From Rheinheimera pacifica (lineage in GTDB: Bacteria > Pseudomonadota > Gammaproteobacteria > Enterobacterales > Alteromonadaceae): a DNA stretch of 64,000 nt. A program made the position numbers and the translations under genes. Under the pieces are notes generated by a model. That model ran no database searches, was not told the DNA's origin, and saw only the letters and a list, made by a program, of their open reading frames with translations. The DNA lies in contig NZ_JANUEM010000007.1 in assembly GCF_024809855.1 (NCBI RefSeq), positions 1 through 64,000 of the forward strand. Reading direction: 5' to 3'. This document shows positions 14,989 through 24,454 of the stretch, piece by piece; the first letter of the stretch is position 1, and each line of letters opens with the position of its first letter.

Positions 14989-16317
14989 ATGAGCGATTAC
15001 AGCCGGATTTCCTGGTCTGAAGGGTTGTTTTTACGGCCACAACATTTTCAGCAACAAGAGCGCTATTTTGACTACGCCCGCCAGCAACAACTGGCTATGC
15101 AGTTACCTTATGGCTGGGGTGTGCGTCGCTGTGACATTGATCAGCAAAGCCTGAAATTTGCTCAGTTTGGGCTGGCAGAGCTCGAAGCTGTGTTGCCTGA
15201 TGGAACTGTATTGCAATTACCTGCAGTTGAAGCGCTGCCATCAGCTATTCAGATCCCGAAAAACTGCCGCGATCAGCAGGTATATCTGTGTTTAGCGATG
15301 GATAAAGCTAACGGGCAGAATATCAGCTCTGACGGCAGCTCTCATATCAGCCGCTACAGTTATGCCGAACACAGTGTGGTAGATAACAGCTTGTCTGAAG
15401 ATGCTACCGAGGTATTACAACTTGCCAGGCTGAGGTTGTTACTGAAACTGGAATCAGAAGATCGCGGTGGCTTTATCTGTATACCACTGGCCCGTATCCG
15501 CGAGGTATCGGAGCAGGGCGAAGTAAAATTACTGAAAAAGTACATTCCGCCGCTGCTGGATATTCAGCAAGATCCTGAACTGGTGGCCTTTTTAACTGAA
15601 GCCTTGGGTATGCTGTGTCAGCGTGCTGATGCTTTAGCCGATCGATTGGGTAAAGGCCAGGGAACCGCCAATTCAATTGCCGATTTCTTAATGCTGCAGG
15701 TACTTAACCGCTATGAGCCACTATTACGGCATTTGAAAAGCGGAGTACTTGAGCACCCGCTAAGCCTTTACCGGTTAATGATAAGTATGCTGGGCGAACT
15801 GGCTACTTTTACGGCCCGGCAGAAAAGACCGCCACAGTTTCCGCAGTATCAGCACGACGATCTGACGGCAGTATTTGGTAACTTAAGTGTAATTATGAAC
15901 CAGACGCTAAGTGTGGTACTGGAACAAACTGCACAGGCACTGCCGCTGGAGCAAGCCAAGTTTGGCATTCTGGTATCACCACTGACAGACAAAACCTTAT
16001 TGGAATATGCCCAGTTTGTGCTTGCTGTCAGCGCAGATTTACCGGCAGAAGATATTCGTAAACATTTGCCGTCAAGGTTAAAAATTGGCCCGGTAGAGCA
16101 TATCCGTGAATTGGTGAATAACCAACTGCCCGGCATCGCGGTAACCGGTTTACCTGTGGCTCCGCGCCAGGTGCCGTATCACGCTGGTTACCATTATTTT
16201 CAGTTAGATAAAGGCAGTATCTATTGGGAGCGGCTGGCAAACAGCGGTGGTTTGGCTTTGCATTTGTCTGGTAATTACCCCGGCTTGAAAATTGAACTTT
16301 GGGCGATTAAAGCCTGA
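14989..16317 (+). CDS. tssK: T6SS baseplate protein TssK
   Basis: A 442-residue protein with the family opening ISWSEGLFLRPQHFQQQERYFD and a C-terminal domain ending in KIELWAIKA. TssK trimers link the baseplate wedges (TssE, TssF, TssG) to the TssL-TssM membrane complex. Length is normal. It lies 23 bases after tssJ, with AAGGAATT before the ATG, in the same operon. Confidence 0.95.
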   Translation: MSDYSRISWSEGLFLRPQHFQQQERYFDYARQQQLAMQLPYGWGVRRCDIDQQSLKFAQFGLAELEAVLPDGTVLQLPAVEALPSAIQIPKNCRDQQVYLCLAMDKANGQNISSDGSSHISRYSYAEHSVVDNSLSEDATEVLQLARLRLLLKLESEDRGGFICIPLARIREVSEQGEVKLLKKYIPPLLDIQQDPELVAFLTEALGMLCQRADALADRLGKGQGTANSIADFLMLQVLNRYEPLLRHLKSGVLEHPLSLYRLMISMLGELATFTARQKRPPQFPQYQHDDLTAVFGNLSVIMNQTLSVVLEQTAQALPLEQAKFGILVSPLTDKTLLEYAQFVLAVSADLPAEDIRKHLPSRLKIGPVEHIRELVNNQLPGIAVTGLPVAPRQVPYHAGYHYFQLDKGSIYWERLANSGGLALHLSGNYPGLKIELWAIKA

Positions 16318-16356
16318 CGCCTGCAAAGGCTGTTATGACTAACATGGATGGAAAAA

Positions 16357-17667
16357 ATGTCTGATAAAACCGTGATGAAACCCCGTCCGGGTGGCCGGGC
16401 TACTGCTAAAAGCAATGCTCCGGCACCGGTGCCGGAACATACCGGAGATCCGGATAAAACCCGTATGGCAGCTCATGTTAAAGCGCCGGACAATATGCAG
16501 CGTATGCAGGTGCTGTCTATCAGTGACAATATTCTGATTGATGAAGCCGGTGCGCTGTTTTCACTCATACCACCCATACGTAATACTGTTAGCCATGCTG
16601 ATGTAGCCAGCCTTAAAACACAGTGTATTCAGTTAATTAATCAGTACGAACAACAGCTCAGACATAAAGCCGTTAGTAGCGGGCTGATTGAAAATGCGCG
16701 TTACTGCATGTGTTCTTTTATTGATGAAGCGGTATTGAACACCAGTTGGGGTGGTAACAGCGACTGGGCAACAGAGAGCCTGTTGTCAACATTTCATAAT
16801 GAAACCTTCGGTGGAGAGTACTTTTTTACTTTGCTGGACAGTGCTATCGCCGCACCGCGCGAAAACCTGCTGTTGCTGGAGCTGCAATACCTTTGTCTGT
16901 CATTTGGCTTTGTCGGCAAAATGCGGGTTGAAGAGCGCGGTTATGAAAAGCTTGAAGGTTATCGCGAGCGTGCATACAAAGCTATCCGCTCACAACGTGG
17001 TGAGCCGGATCGGGAGTTGTCACCCGGCTGGCGTAGCCAGGTTGTTGCGGCAAGTAAGCTGGAAGCGGAGTTTCCATTATGGGTATTTTGCTCGGTAGTG
17101 GGGGCCGCGTTGCTTGGCAGCTATATGTACCTTAATTATCAGATAAACAGTTACTCTGATCAGGTGCACCGGCAGTTAAACAATCTGGTTAGCTGGCAGC
17201 AGGATGCACCGCAAGTGGTAACGGCAAAAGCCCGCCAGGACGCAATAAAACTGCAGCAGTTATTACAAACGGAGATCCGTCGTGAACTGCTGGAGGTCAT
17301 CGAACTGCCGGACAGGGTTAGGATCCGCATCGGGCTTGATCAACTGTTCAGCCCCGGCGGTACCGGCATAAATGAAGGTTTTGCACCGATAGCGGTGAAA
17401 ATTGCCCGTTCACTTGAAAGTACCGAAGGCCGTATCCTCGTTAGCGGCTATACCGATAGCTTACCCATTTTTACCAGTAAATATCCGTCTAACTGGCATT
17501 TATCGTTGGCCCGGGCGAATGCCATGTCTGATGCGCTGGCCTCCGGTGCCGATCTGCGAGGCCGGCTTTGGCCAGAAGGGCATGGCGATGCCAATCCTAT
17601 AGCGCCAAACGACAGTGCAGCTAATCGCGCTTTAAACCGGCGGGTAGAAATAGACCTGTTACAGTAA
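16357..17667 (+). CDS. tssL: T6SS inner-membrane protein TssL with OmpA-type domain
   Basis: A 436-residue protein with an N-terminal Pro-rich linker, a cytoplasmic DotU/IcmH domain (about residues 50-225, with ARYCMCSFIDEAVLNT and FVGKMRVEERGYEKLEG), one membrane segment (about 238-258) and a periplasmic OmpA-like domain (about 330-436, GYTDSLP, NWHLSLARA and NRALNRRVEI). The OmpA part should bind peptidoglycan, so no separate TagL anchor is needed. ATG 16357 was chosen for its nearby GGATGG; ATG 16348 would add three residues. It lies between tssK and tssM, its usual position. Confidence 0.93.
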   Translation: MSDKTVMKPRPGGRATAKSNAPAPVPEHTGDPDKTRMAAHVKAPDNMQRMQVLSISDNILIDEAGALFSLIPPIRNTVSHADVASLKTQCIQLINQYEQQLRHKAVSSGLIENARYCMCSFIDEAVLNTSWGGNSDWATESLLSTFHNETFGGEYFFTLLDSAIAAPRENLLLLELQYLCLSFGFVGKMRVEERGYEKLEGYRERAYKAIRSQRGEPDRELSPGWRSQVVAASKLEAEFPLWVFCSVVGAALLGSYMYLNYQINSYSDQVHRQLNNLVSWQQDAPQVVTAKARQDAIKLQQLLQTEIRRELLEVIELPDRVRIRIGLDQLFSPGGTGINEGFAPIAVKIARSLESTEGRILVSGYTDSLPIFTSKYPSNWHLSLARANAMSDALASGADLRGRLWPEGHGDANPIAPNDSAANRALNRRVEIDLLQ

Positions 17668-17689
17668 CGCCTTAAGCAAGGGAAGTGTT

Positions 17690-20600
17690 ATGAAAGTTAA
17701 ATCAGCACTGCAACCGGTTATGCGGTTGTTTAAATCCAGCGTCTTTATTACCGTGCTGGGTCTTACGGCCTTAGCACTGCTTATATGGTTTGGTGGCCCG
17801 TTACTGGCCATAGCCGGGTATGAACCGCTGGCAAGTGCAACGGCACGTTTGCTGACGTTATTGATTATTGCTCTGATATGGGGCGGCAGCCATTACATTA
17901 AAGGATTGCGCGAAAGCCGTTCACATAAGCAGGCGGTAGATACGCTGCTAAATGGTGAAGAGCATCAACAGCATGACGAGCTGGCCCAGCGTGATATTGA
18001 GGTGCTGCGTGAGCGGATGCAAAAAGCGTTGGATATATTAAAGCATGCCCGTTTTAGTAAAGCGCGGGATATATACCAGTTGCCCTGGTACATGCTGATT
18101 GGCCCGCCGGGTTCCGGCAAAACCACTGCGCTACACAATTCAGGGTTAGAGTTTCCGTTAAAAGAACATATGGGTATGGATGCAATTGAAGGCATCGGAG
18201 GCACCCGCCAGTGTGACTGGTGGTTTACCAATCAGGCGGTACTGATAGACACTGCAGGACGCTACACCACACAAGACAGCCACGCTGCACAGGATTCCAC
18301 TGCCTGGCAGGGTTTTCTTGGTTTGTTACGTAAGCACCGGCCACGTCGTCCAATAAACGGCGTAATTGTATTTGTGAGTCTGGCCGATTTACTTAACCAA
18401 ACCCGTACTGAACGTAATTTACATGCCCGGGCTATTAAACAACGGGTGCAGGAGCTGCAAAACCAACTGGGTATGACTTTTCCGGTTTATGTGATGTTTA
18501 CCAAGGCCGATCTGATTGCCGGCTTTACGGAATTTTTTGATCACCTTACCCCGGAAGAACGTGAGCAGGTATGGGGCATGACTTTTGATGTTGCTCAGGC
18601 AGATAGTGAAAAAGGTGTTGTGGCACAGTTTAACAAAGAATTCCACGCCATTATTAACCGCTTGACCCAACGCCTGTTCAGCCGGTTACAGTACGAACAT
18701 GATCAGGATAACCGCGCCGCTATTTACGAGTTTCCTCGCCAGCTAAGATTATTGCAAAGTGCTGCGGATGATTTTCTGAAAGAAATTTTCGCACCAAACC
18801 CATTTGAAAAAGCCACTATGCTGCGCGGTGTTTATATTGCCAGTGCCACGCAGGAAGGCGTGCCGATTGATCGCATAATGTCGCAGCTTGGTAGCAATTT
18901 TGGTTTAGCAGAACCGCCACTGCGCCGCCAGACCGGCGAGGGTAAAGGTTATTTTATCAAGCGTTTTTTTGAAGAAATTGTTATTCCTGAACGGGAGCTG
19001 GCGTCGGTTAATCTGCATCATAAAAATAAGCACCGCTGGATCCGTCGTGGCGTGCTGGCCGGTACAGCAGTAACCGCGTGTTGGTTACTGGTTGCCTGGA
19101 CAGGCAGTTACAACTGGAACAGCCGTTTGGTTGATCAGGTTACCGCTTCGGTTAATGATTACCAGAAACTGGCGGATTCAGCCAGAACGCAGCAGGATGT
19201 AGTAGCGCTTAACGAACAACTTAACCTGTTGCGTGATTTACCTGCCGGTTACTCAGGTGTGATCCCGGTTGATGGCCCGAAAAACCTTGGCTTATATCAG
19301 GGTGACAAGCTTGGGCAGGCAGGTAGAACCGCCTATCAACATGGCTTATATCATAGTTTTGTGCCTTATTTTACCCAGGTATTAACTGAAGAAATGCAGC
19401 GCAATGCTGAGCACCGCGACTACCTGTATGAAACCTTAAAAACCTATCTGATGGTATTCCGGCCGGAGCATTTTAACGCAGAGCAGCTCAGCTCCTGGTT
19501 TGCCCTTTATACTGAACGCCAGTATCCCGGTGATGTTAGCCAGCCACTGCGGTTGTCGTTGCAAAACCACCTGCAGGCTTTATTAGAAAGTGGCATTAAA
19601 GGCGCTACCTATCAGCAGGATGTTGTTGTTGCCGCCCGCGAATTATTGCTGACAATACCGCTGGCTGAGAGGGCTTATCAGCGGGTGCGCACCGAACTGA
19701 TGAAAAGCCATATTCCGGATTTCCGGCTGGTTGATGTATTGGGGACTGACGGCGTAAAAGTGGTTAAACGTAAAAGCGGCCAGCCATTGCAGCAGGGTAT
19801 CTCCGGGCTTTATACCTATAAGGGGTTTCATGGCCTGTTTAACATTGAAAAGCGTCGTATCATCAGAAGCCTGATGCAGGACAGTTGGGTATATGGTGAA
19901 GCCGCAGAGGGTGATGAAGGTGCGGCTGATACTACGCTGTCTGATCAGGTTACTGAAAAGTACCTGCGTGATTATGTGTATGTATGGCAGGAGTTACTGG
20001 ACGATATCAGTATCAGTGCAGTCAGTGACGTTGAACAAGGGGTGTTTGTTACCCGTGTGCTGGCAGGGCCAGAGCAGCCAATACAGAATATTATCCGCGC
20101 AGTGCAGCAAAATGTGCGGCTAACCAGTTTACCTGAATCAGCAGAAGCGAATATGGCAAAAGAAGTAGCCGGTAAGGTTGCTGATACTCAATTCTCCAGC
20201 CAGAAAGCCCGCTTAAACCGGCTGTTACCCGACAACATGTCGGCGTTGCAGCAACAGTTACCAGGCATTGAGGTTGAACGTGCCTTCAGTGAAGTACTGA
20301 GCATTCAGGATGCACAACTGGAGCAAATTGCTCAAACCAGCCGCATGTATCACGATTATCTGGAGCGGTTATATGTACCGGGCGGCATGGCCCGCCAGGC
20401 CTATGCTAACCAGTTAAGCGGCGAGGGCGGTAATGAGCTTAGCGTGGCACTGCGCCGATTGAAAACCGATATTCCATCACCTTTTTCTGACTGGCTTGGC
20501 AGTTTATCTACCGACACAACCAAGCTGTTTGCCAAAGGCAGCCGGCAGCATATCAACGAAGCATGGCAAGGTACTGTACTGGCGGAATACAGAAGGGCTA

Positions 20601-21238
20601 TTGCTGACCGTTACCCGCTGAACCGGCGCTCAAAAGAAGATATTAAGCTTAGAGACTTCGAGCGCTTCTTTGGTTACGGCGGCACGCTGGATGCATTCTT
20701 CAAAGATTATTTACAACCGTTTGTTAATACCAGTAGCGCAGCCTGGACCTTTAAACGTGATATCGGCCTGGACCAGAGTGTTCTGAAAACTTTTCAGTCA
20801 GCCCAGCAGATCCGGGCCGCGTTTTTTGACGGTGGCAGTCAAAAGCTAAAAGTGGGCTTTAGTTTAAGGCCGGTGTATCTGGATCGGCATATCACCCATT
20901 TACTGCTTGAGCTTGACGGACAGGAGTTGTCATACCGGCATGGCCCAACCCGTTCCCGACAGTTTTTCTGGCCGGGTGATCGCAATAAGTTACAAACCCG
21001 TCTTGTGTTTACACCGGCAAACTCGGGTTTACCATCGAATATTAGTCAGGAAGGTGAATGGTCCTGGTTCCGTTTTCTGGATGAGTTAACCCAGGCCCGG
21101 CCGCAAACCCGGACTGATAAAGTCCTGCATCTGGCAGTGCAGGGGAATAACGCGAGGGTAGAGCTGGTGCCTGATACCGTTAACAATCCATTTTGGAGCA
21201 GTGCATTGGAGACCTTCAGTTGTCCGGCAAGTTTATAA
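17690..21238 (+). CDS. tssM: T6SS inner-membrane protein TssM (IcmF)
   Basis: An 1182-residue protein. Membrane segments lie at about 16-36 and 52-70, then a cytoplasmic NTPase domain with Walker A GPPGSGKTT (138-146) and Walker B-like AVLIDTAGRY; a third segment (about 453-473) leads to the long periplasmic part (IcmF-related and DUF1215-like regions) that reaches TssJ. Full length with intact Walker motifs, unlike some homologues that have lost them. GGAAG precedes the ATG. Its end overlaps the tagF start. Confidence 0.95.
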   Translation: MKVKSALQPVMRLFKSSVFITVLGLTALALLIWFGGPLLAIAGYEPLASATARLLTLLIIALIWGGSHYIKGLRESRSHKQAVDTLLNGEEHQQHDELAQRDIEVLRERMQKALDILKHARFSKARDIYQLPWYMLIGPPGSGKTTALHNSGLEFPLKEHMGMDAIEGIGGTRQCDWWFTNQAVLIDTAGRYTTQDSHAAQDSTAWQGFLGLLRKHRPRRPINGVIVFVSLADLLNQTRTERNLHARAIKQRVQELQNQLGMTFPVYVMFTKADLIAGFTEFFDHLTPEEREQVWGMTFDVAQADSEKGVVAQFNKEFHAIINRLTQRLFSRLQYEHDQDNRAAIYEFPRQLRLLQSAADDFLKEIFAPNPFEKATMLRGVYIASATQEGVPIDRIMSQLGSNFGLAEPPLRRQTGEGKGYFIKRFFEEIVIPERELASVNLHHKNKHRWIRRGVLAGTAVTACWLLVAWTGSYNWNSRLVDQVTASVNDYQKLADSARTQQDVVALNEQLNLLRDLPAGYSGVIPVDGPKNLGLYQGDKLGQAGRTAYQHGLYHSFVPYFTQVLTEEMQRNAEHRDYLYETLKTYLMVFRPEHFNAEQLSSWFALYTERQYPGDVSQPLRLSLQNHLQALLESGIKGATYQQDVVVAARELLLTIPLAERAYQRVRTELMKSHIPDFRLVDVLGTDGVKVVKRKSGQPLQQGISGLYTYKGFHGLFNIEKRRIIRSLMQDSWVYGEAAEGDEGAADTTLSDQVTEKYLRDYVYVWQELLDDISISAVSDVEQGVFVTRVLAGPEQPIQNIIRAVQQNVRLTSLPESAEANMAKEVAGKVADTQFSSQKARLNRLLPDNMSALQQQLPGIEVERAFSEVLSIQDAQLEQIAQTSRMYHDYLERLYVPGGMARQAYANQLSGEGGNELSVALRRLKTDIPSPFSDWLGSLSTDTTKLFAKGSRQHINEAWQGTVLAEYRRAIADRYPLNRRSKEDIKLRDFERFFGYGGTLDAFFKDYLQPFVNTSSAAWTFKRDIGLDQSVLKTFQSAQQIRAAFFDGGSQKLKVGFSLRPVYLDRHITHLLLELDGQELSYRHGPTRSRQFFWPGDRNKLQTRLVFTPANSGLPSNISQEGEWSWFRFLDELTQARPQTRTDKVLHLAVQGNNARVELVPDTVNNPFWSSALETFSCPASL

Positions 21239-21942
21239 CCGAAATAGGCATATGCGGCAAAATTCCCAGTCGTGGTGATTTTATTACTCAGGGGCTGACA
21301 GCAGACTTTGTCGATGCCTGGAATGAGTGGCTACAGGCTGTTTTAGCTGTCAGCAGGGAGCAATTAGGAGCGGACTGGCTGGCAACTTATCTGACCAGCC
21401 CAATCTGGCATTTTGCTATATCGCCTGGTGTATGTGGTACCGAAGGGAAAATGGGCTGCCTGATGCCAAGTGTTGATCAGGTCGGGCGGCATTACCCCTT
21501 TACTATTAGCCGGGCTCTGCCGTGCACACCAGTGCAAGCCAGAATGCAATCTGGCTGGGCTGAAGTGTTAGAGCAGCAGGTACTGCATACACTGGACGAT
21601 GATTTTTCATTGGAATCCTGGCTTGCAGCATTAAAGACGGCAGAGTTTAACTGGCCACAAGCATCACAGATCAGCTGCCCTGTGATGTCTGCCAGCCAGG
21701 GGCGGCCAGCTTGGGTGCTGCGCTCAGCAGAAGAACCTGATGCAGCCAGCTTATTGCATCATAGCTACCGGCAACAGTTTGGCCGCTATTGCTTGTGGTG
21801 GACAGAAGGCTCAGAGCAGGTAGAGCCCTGTACATTGGTAACCAGCGGTTTACCTCAGGTCGGGCAGTTTGCGGCCATGTTAAATGGCGACTGGCAGCGT
21901 TGGCAGTGGCAGCTGGCTGACATCAATTCAAACGGATCTTAA
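21220..21942 (+). CDS. tagF: T6SS accessory regulator TagF (ImpM)
   Basis: A 240-residue protein of the TagF/DUF2094 family, with GICGKIPSRGDFITQGL near the start and GCLMPSVDQVGRHYPFTI at about residue 80. In P. aeruginosa and Agrobacterium, TagF holds T6SS assembly back, partly by binding Fha, independent of PpkA. I chose TTG 21220 because GGAG lies eight bases upstream; a longer TTG start at 21193 is possible. The gene overlaps the tssM 3' end by 19 bases and leads directly to pppA. Confidence 0.9.
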   Translation: MSGKFITEIGICGKIPSRGDFITQGLTADFVDAWNEWLQAVLAVSREQLGADWLATYLTSPIWHFAISPGVCGTEGKMGCLMPSVDQVGRHYPFTISRALPCTPVQARMQSGWAEVLEQQVLHTLDDDFSLESWLAALKTAEFNWPQASQISCPVMSASQGRPAWVLRSAEEPDAASLLHHSYRQQFGRYCLWWTEGSEQVEPCTLVTSGLPQVGQFAAMLNGDWQRWQWQLADINSNGS

Positions 21943-21944
21943 TT

Positions 21945-22715
21945 ATGAAACAGGTTGTTTCTCATGCCCAGACACATAAAGGATTAGTCAGAAAGCTCAA
22001 TGAAGATGCCTGTCTGGATCTTGCCGATTGCGGTGTATGGGTGGTTGCTGACGGTATGGGAGGGCATGCTGCCGGCGATATCGCCAGCCAGTTAGTGGTA
22101 GACACCATACGGTTAGCTATGCAGCGGGGCGAAACGGCCAGCGTAAACCTGATAACTCAGGCCTTGCATCAGGCAAATGCGGAGCTTTGCCGGTACAGCC
22201 TGCAACACTTAGATGGCCATACAGCAGGCTCTACCGTTGTAGTGCTGTTATTGGACAAAGTGCATTACCACTTTCTCTGGGCAGGTGACAGCCGTGGCTA
22301 TTTACTGCGCCATCAGCAGCTGCGGCAACTAACCCGCGATCATAGCCAGGTCAATGACATGGTAGAGCAAGGCTTACTTAGCAGCAGTGAGGCTGAGCAG
22401 CATGAGCTGGCAAATGTGATCACCCGTGCTGTTGGGGTAGACCCGCATGTCAGCATTGATATTGTCAGTGGTGTCTGGCAACCCGGAGATCTGTTTTTAC
22501 TATGTAGTGATGGCCTGAACAAAGAGCTGACAGATGGCGAGATATGCCAGTATCTGGCGCACAATAACATTGCGGAAGCAAACCGGGCGTTGCTGCATTC
22601 ATCTCTGGTTGCCGGTGCAAGGGACAATGTTACCTGTATCCTGGTAAAGGTAAACGGAGATATGCAAAATGTTAACGATAAGGATGTAACAATTCCTTTA
22701 TTTATAAATAATTAG
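21945..22715 (+). CDS. pppA: T6SS PP2C-type protein phosphatase PppA
   Basis: A 256-residue phosphatase with the standard metal-binding motifs: NEDACLD near residue 20, VVADGMGGHAAGD (about 33-45), WAGDSRGYLLR, LLCSDGL and GARDNVTCILV. It is cytoplasmic and should reverse PpkA phosphorylation of TagH, switching the secretion system off. It lies two bases after tagF in the same operon. The short C-terminal extension contains KDVTIPLF. It is the last gene of the first T6SS block. Confidence 0.93.
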   Translation: MKQVVSHAQTHKGLVRKLNEDACLDLADCGVWVVADGMGGHAAGDIASQLVVDTIRLAMQRGETASVNLITQALHQANAELCRYSLQHLDGHTAGSTVVVLLLDKVHYHFLWAGDSRGYLLRHQQLRQLTRDHSQVNDMVEQGLLSSSEAEQHELANVITRAVGVDPHVSIDIVSGVWQPGDLFLLCSDGLNKELTDGEICQYLAHNNIAEANRALLHSSLVAGARDNVTCILVKVNGDMQNVNDKDVTIPLFINN

Positions 22716-22732
22716 AAATTATTGATTAACTG

Positions 22733-22761
22733 TTGTCATCATTAAAACAATAAAGTAACAT
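22733..22761 (+). promoter_or_regulatory. Candidate sigma70 promoter of the tssA-tssH operon
   Basis: TTGTCA at 22733-22738 and TAACAT at 22756-22761, spacer 17 bases, about 36 bases before tssA. The same -35 hexamer TTGTCA occurs at the hcp promoter (34447). Confidence 0.45.
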
Positions 22762-22796
22762 ATTTGCCTAAATAACGTCTCGTTTGGGTTGTTGTG

Positions 22797-23894
22797 ATGG
22801 ATTACAGTGAATTAATTGACTTTAAAATATTAATTGAGGGCGTCGATATTGCTGCGCCTGCAGGCATAGATCCGCGTACTGATATTTCACCAACTTCACA
22901 GTACTACCAGTTAAAAGATACGCGCGGCCATGCCCGGGCTAATGAACGTGCCTTGCTGGCTGAGGATGAAGATTTTCAGGCCTTAGCTTCAGACTGGCGG
23001 CCGCTGGCAGAAAAAATTCCGGTTATTTTATGTAGCCAGGTTAAAGATCTTGAATATGCAGCCTGGCTGATTGAGGCGTTGTGCCGTACAGATGGTTTTG
23101 CAGGCCTGAGTGCCGGTTTTAAAACGACCCGCTTGTTAATAGAGCATTTCTGGCCAAGCCTGTACCCGCAATCTGATGAAGAAGGTATGGAGGTTCGCAT
23201 TGCACCTCTTATTGGCCTCAATGGTTACGAGGGCGATGGCGCCCTTATCACGCCTATTCTGAGTATTCCGCTAACTGATATGACGGCACATGGCCAGTTT
23301 GCCTGCTGGCAGTATGAGCGCGCTTCTGATATTTCCCGTAAAGACGAAAAGCGCCAGAAGCAAAAAGCGGATGCCGGTATCGCCACGCTGGAACAAATTA
23401 AAGACGCTGTAGCAGAAACACCCGCTGCTTTTTACCAGCAACTAAAACTACAAATTGAAACGGCAATAACCGAGTTTGCACTGCTGTCGCAGGCAATGGA
23501 TGCCGCCATGAACGGCGAGCCGCAACCAACCAGTGCTATTAGCAAAGCCCTGCACAAATGCCTTGATGCCGTTAATTATCTGGCGGCTGACAAGCTGGCG
23601 CAGTTCGCCACGAGCGCTGAGCAAACAATAACAACTGATGCAGACGGGCAGATGAGCAGCCATGCAGATCCGCTACAGCAGCAGGTGCAAACTCGCGAAC
23701 AGGTATTGTTAAGCCTGAAACAGTCAGCCGAATTTTTTCGTAAAACCGAGCCACACTCGCCCATTTCATATGCATTGGAGCAGGTTGTGCACTGGAGCAC
23801 TCTGAGTTTACCGGAGCTGTTGCAGGAGCTTATTGATGATAACAACAGCCGTAACCATTACTTCCGGCTGGCGGGAATACCGCAACAAAAGTAA
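22797..23894 (+). CDS. tssA: T6SS cap/assembly protein TssA (ImpA)
   Basis: A 365-residue protein with an ImpA_N domain: PAGIDPRTD, YYQLKDTRGHARANERAL, DWRPLAEKIPVIL and LIEALCRTDGFAGLSAGFKTTRLLIEHFWPSLYP in the first 130 residues. The C-terminal part is helical and ends in SLPELLQELIDDNNSRNHYFRLAGI. TssA coordinates baseplate docking and sheath extension. ATG 22797 was chosen; GTG 22794 directly before it is the longer option. It starts the second block, in impA position. Confidence 0.92.
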   Translation: MDYSELIDFKILIEGVDIAAPAGIDPRTDISPTSQYYQLKDTRGHARANERALLAEDEDFQALASDWRPLAEKIPVILCSQVKDLEYAAWLIEALCRTDGFAGLSAGFKTTRLLIEHFWPSLYPQSDEEGMEVRIAPLIGLNGYEGDGALITPILSIPLTDMTAHGQFACWQYERASDISRKDEKRQKQKADAGIATLEQIKDAVAETPAAFYQQLKLQIETAITEFALLSQAMDAAMNGEPQPTSAISKALHKCLDAVNYLAADKLAQFATSAEQTITTDADGQMSSHADPLQQQVQTREQVLLSLKQSAEFFRKTEPHSPISYALEQVVHWSTLSLPELLQELIDDNNSRNHYFRLAGIPQQK

Positions 23895-23952
23895 TGCTCT
23901 TTGTGTGGGCATGAACTGAAATTAACAACAGCTGAGTAACAGGAGAAAGTCA

Positions 23953-24453
23953 ATGGAAAGTATTCACAGCAAATTATCCCGGGTGCGTAAGCCCCGTGTG
24001 CATATTACTTATGACGTTGAAACAGAAGGAGCTGCGGTTAAAAAAGAACTGCCTTTTGTGGTTGGTGTAATGGGCGATTTTGCCGGCCATAACACTGAAG
24101 CGTTAAAACCTTTAAAAGATCGCCGTTTTGTACAGATTGACCGGGATAACTTTGACGAAGTGTTAAAGCGGATGAATCCGAAACTGAATTTCAAAGTAGA
24201 TAACAAACTGGCCGGAGATGACAGTCAGTTTAGTGTTGAGCTGGAATTTAAATCGATGCAGGACTTTGAACCGGCCGCTATCGTCAAGCAGGTTGAACCA
24301 CTGGATAAACTTATGGCAACGCGTAACAAACTGCGTGATCTGATGACAAAAATCGATCGCTCAGAAGAGTTAGAAAATATTCTGGAGCGTGTGCTTAACA
24401 ACAACGAAGATCTGCAAAAGCTGGCGCAGGATCTCAGCATAGAGGATAAATAA
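23953..24453 (+). CDS. tssB: T6SS sheath small subunit TssB (VipA)
   Basis: A 166-residue protein with the family patterns [50 protein letters not shown] and [14 protein letters not shown]. It forms the contractile sheath with TssC. AGGAGAAAG before the ATG is a strong ribosome site, fitting the high amounts needed. It ends one base before tssC. Confidence 0.97.
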   Translation: MESIHSKLSRVRKPRVHITYDVETEGAAVKKELPFVVGVMGDFAGHNTEALKPLKDRRFVQIDRDNFDEVLKRMNPKLNFKVDNKLAGDDSQFSVELEFKSMQDFEPAAIVKQVEPLDKLMATRNKLRDLMTKIDRSEELENILERVLNNNEDLQKLAQDLSIEDK

Positions 24454-24454
24454 C

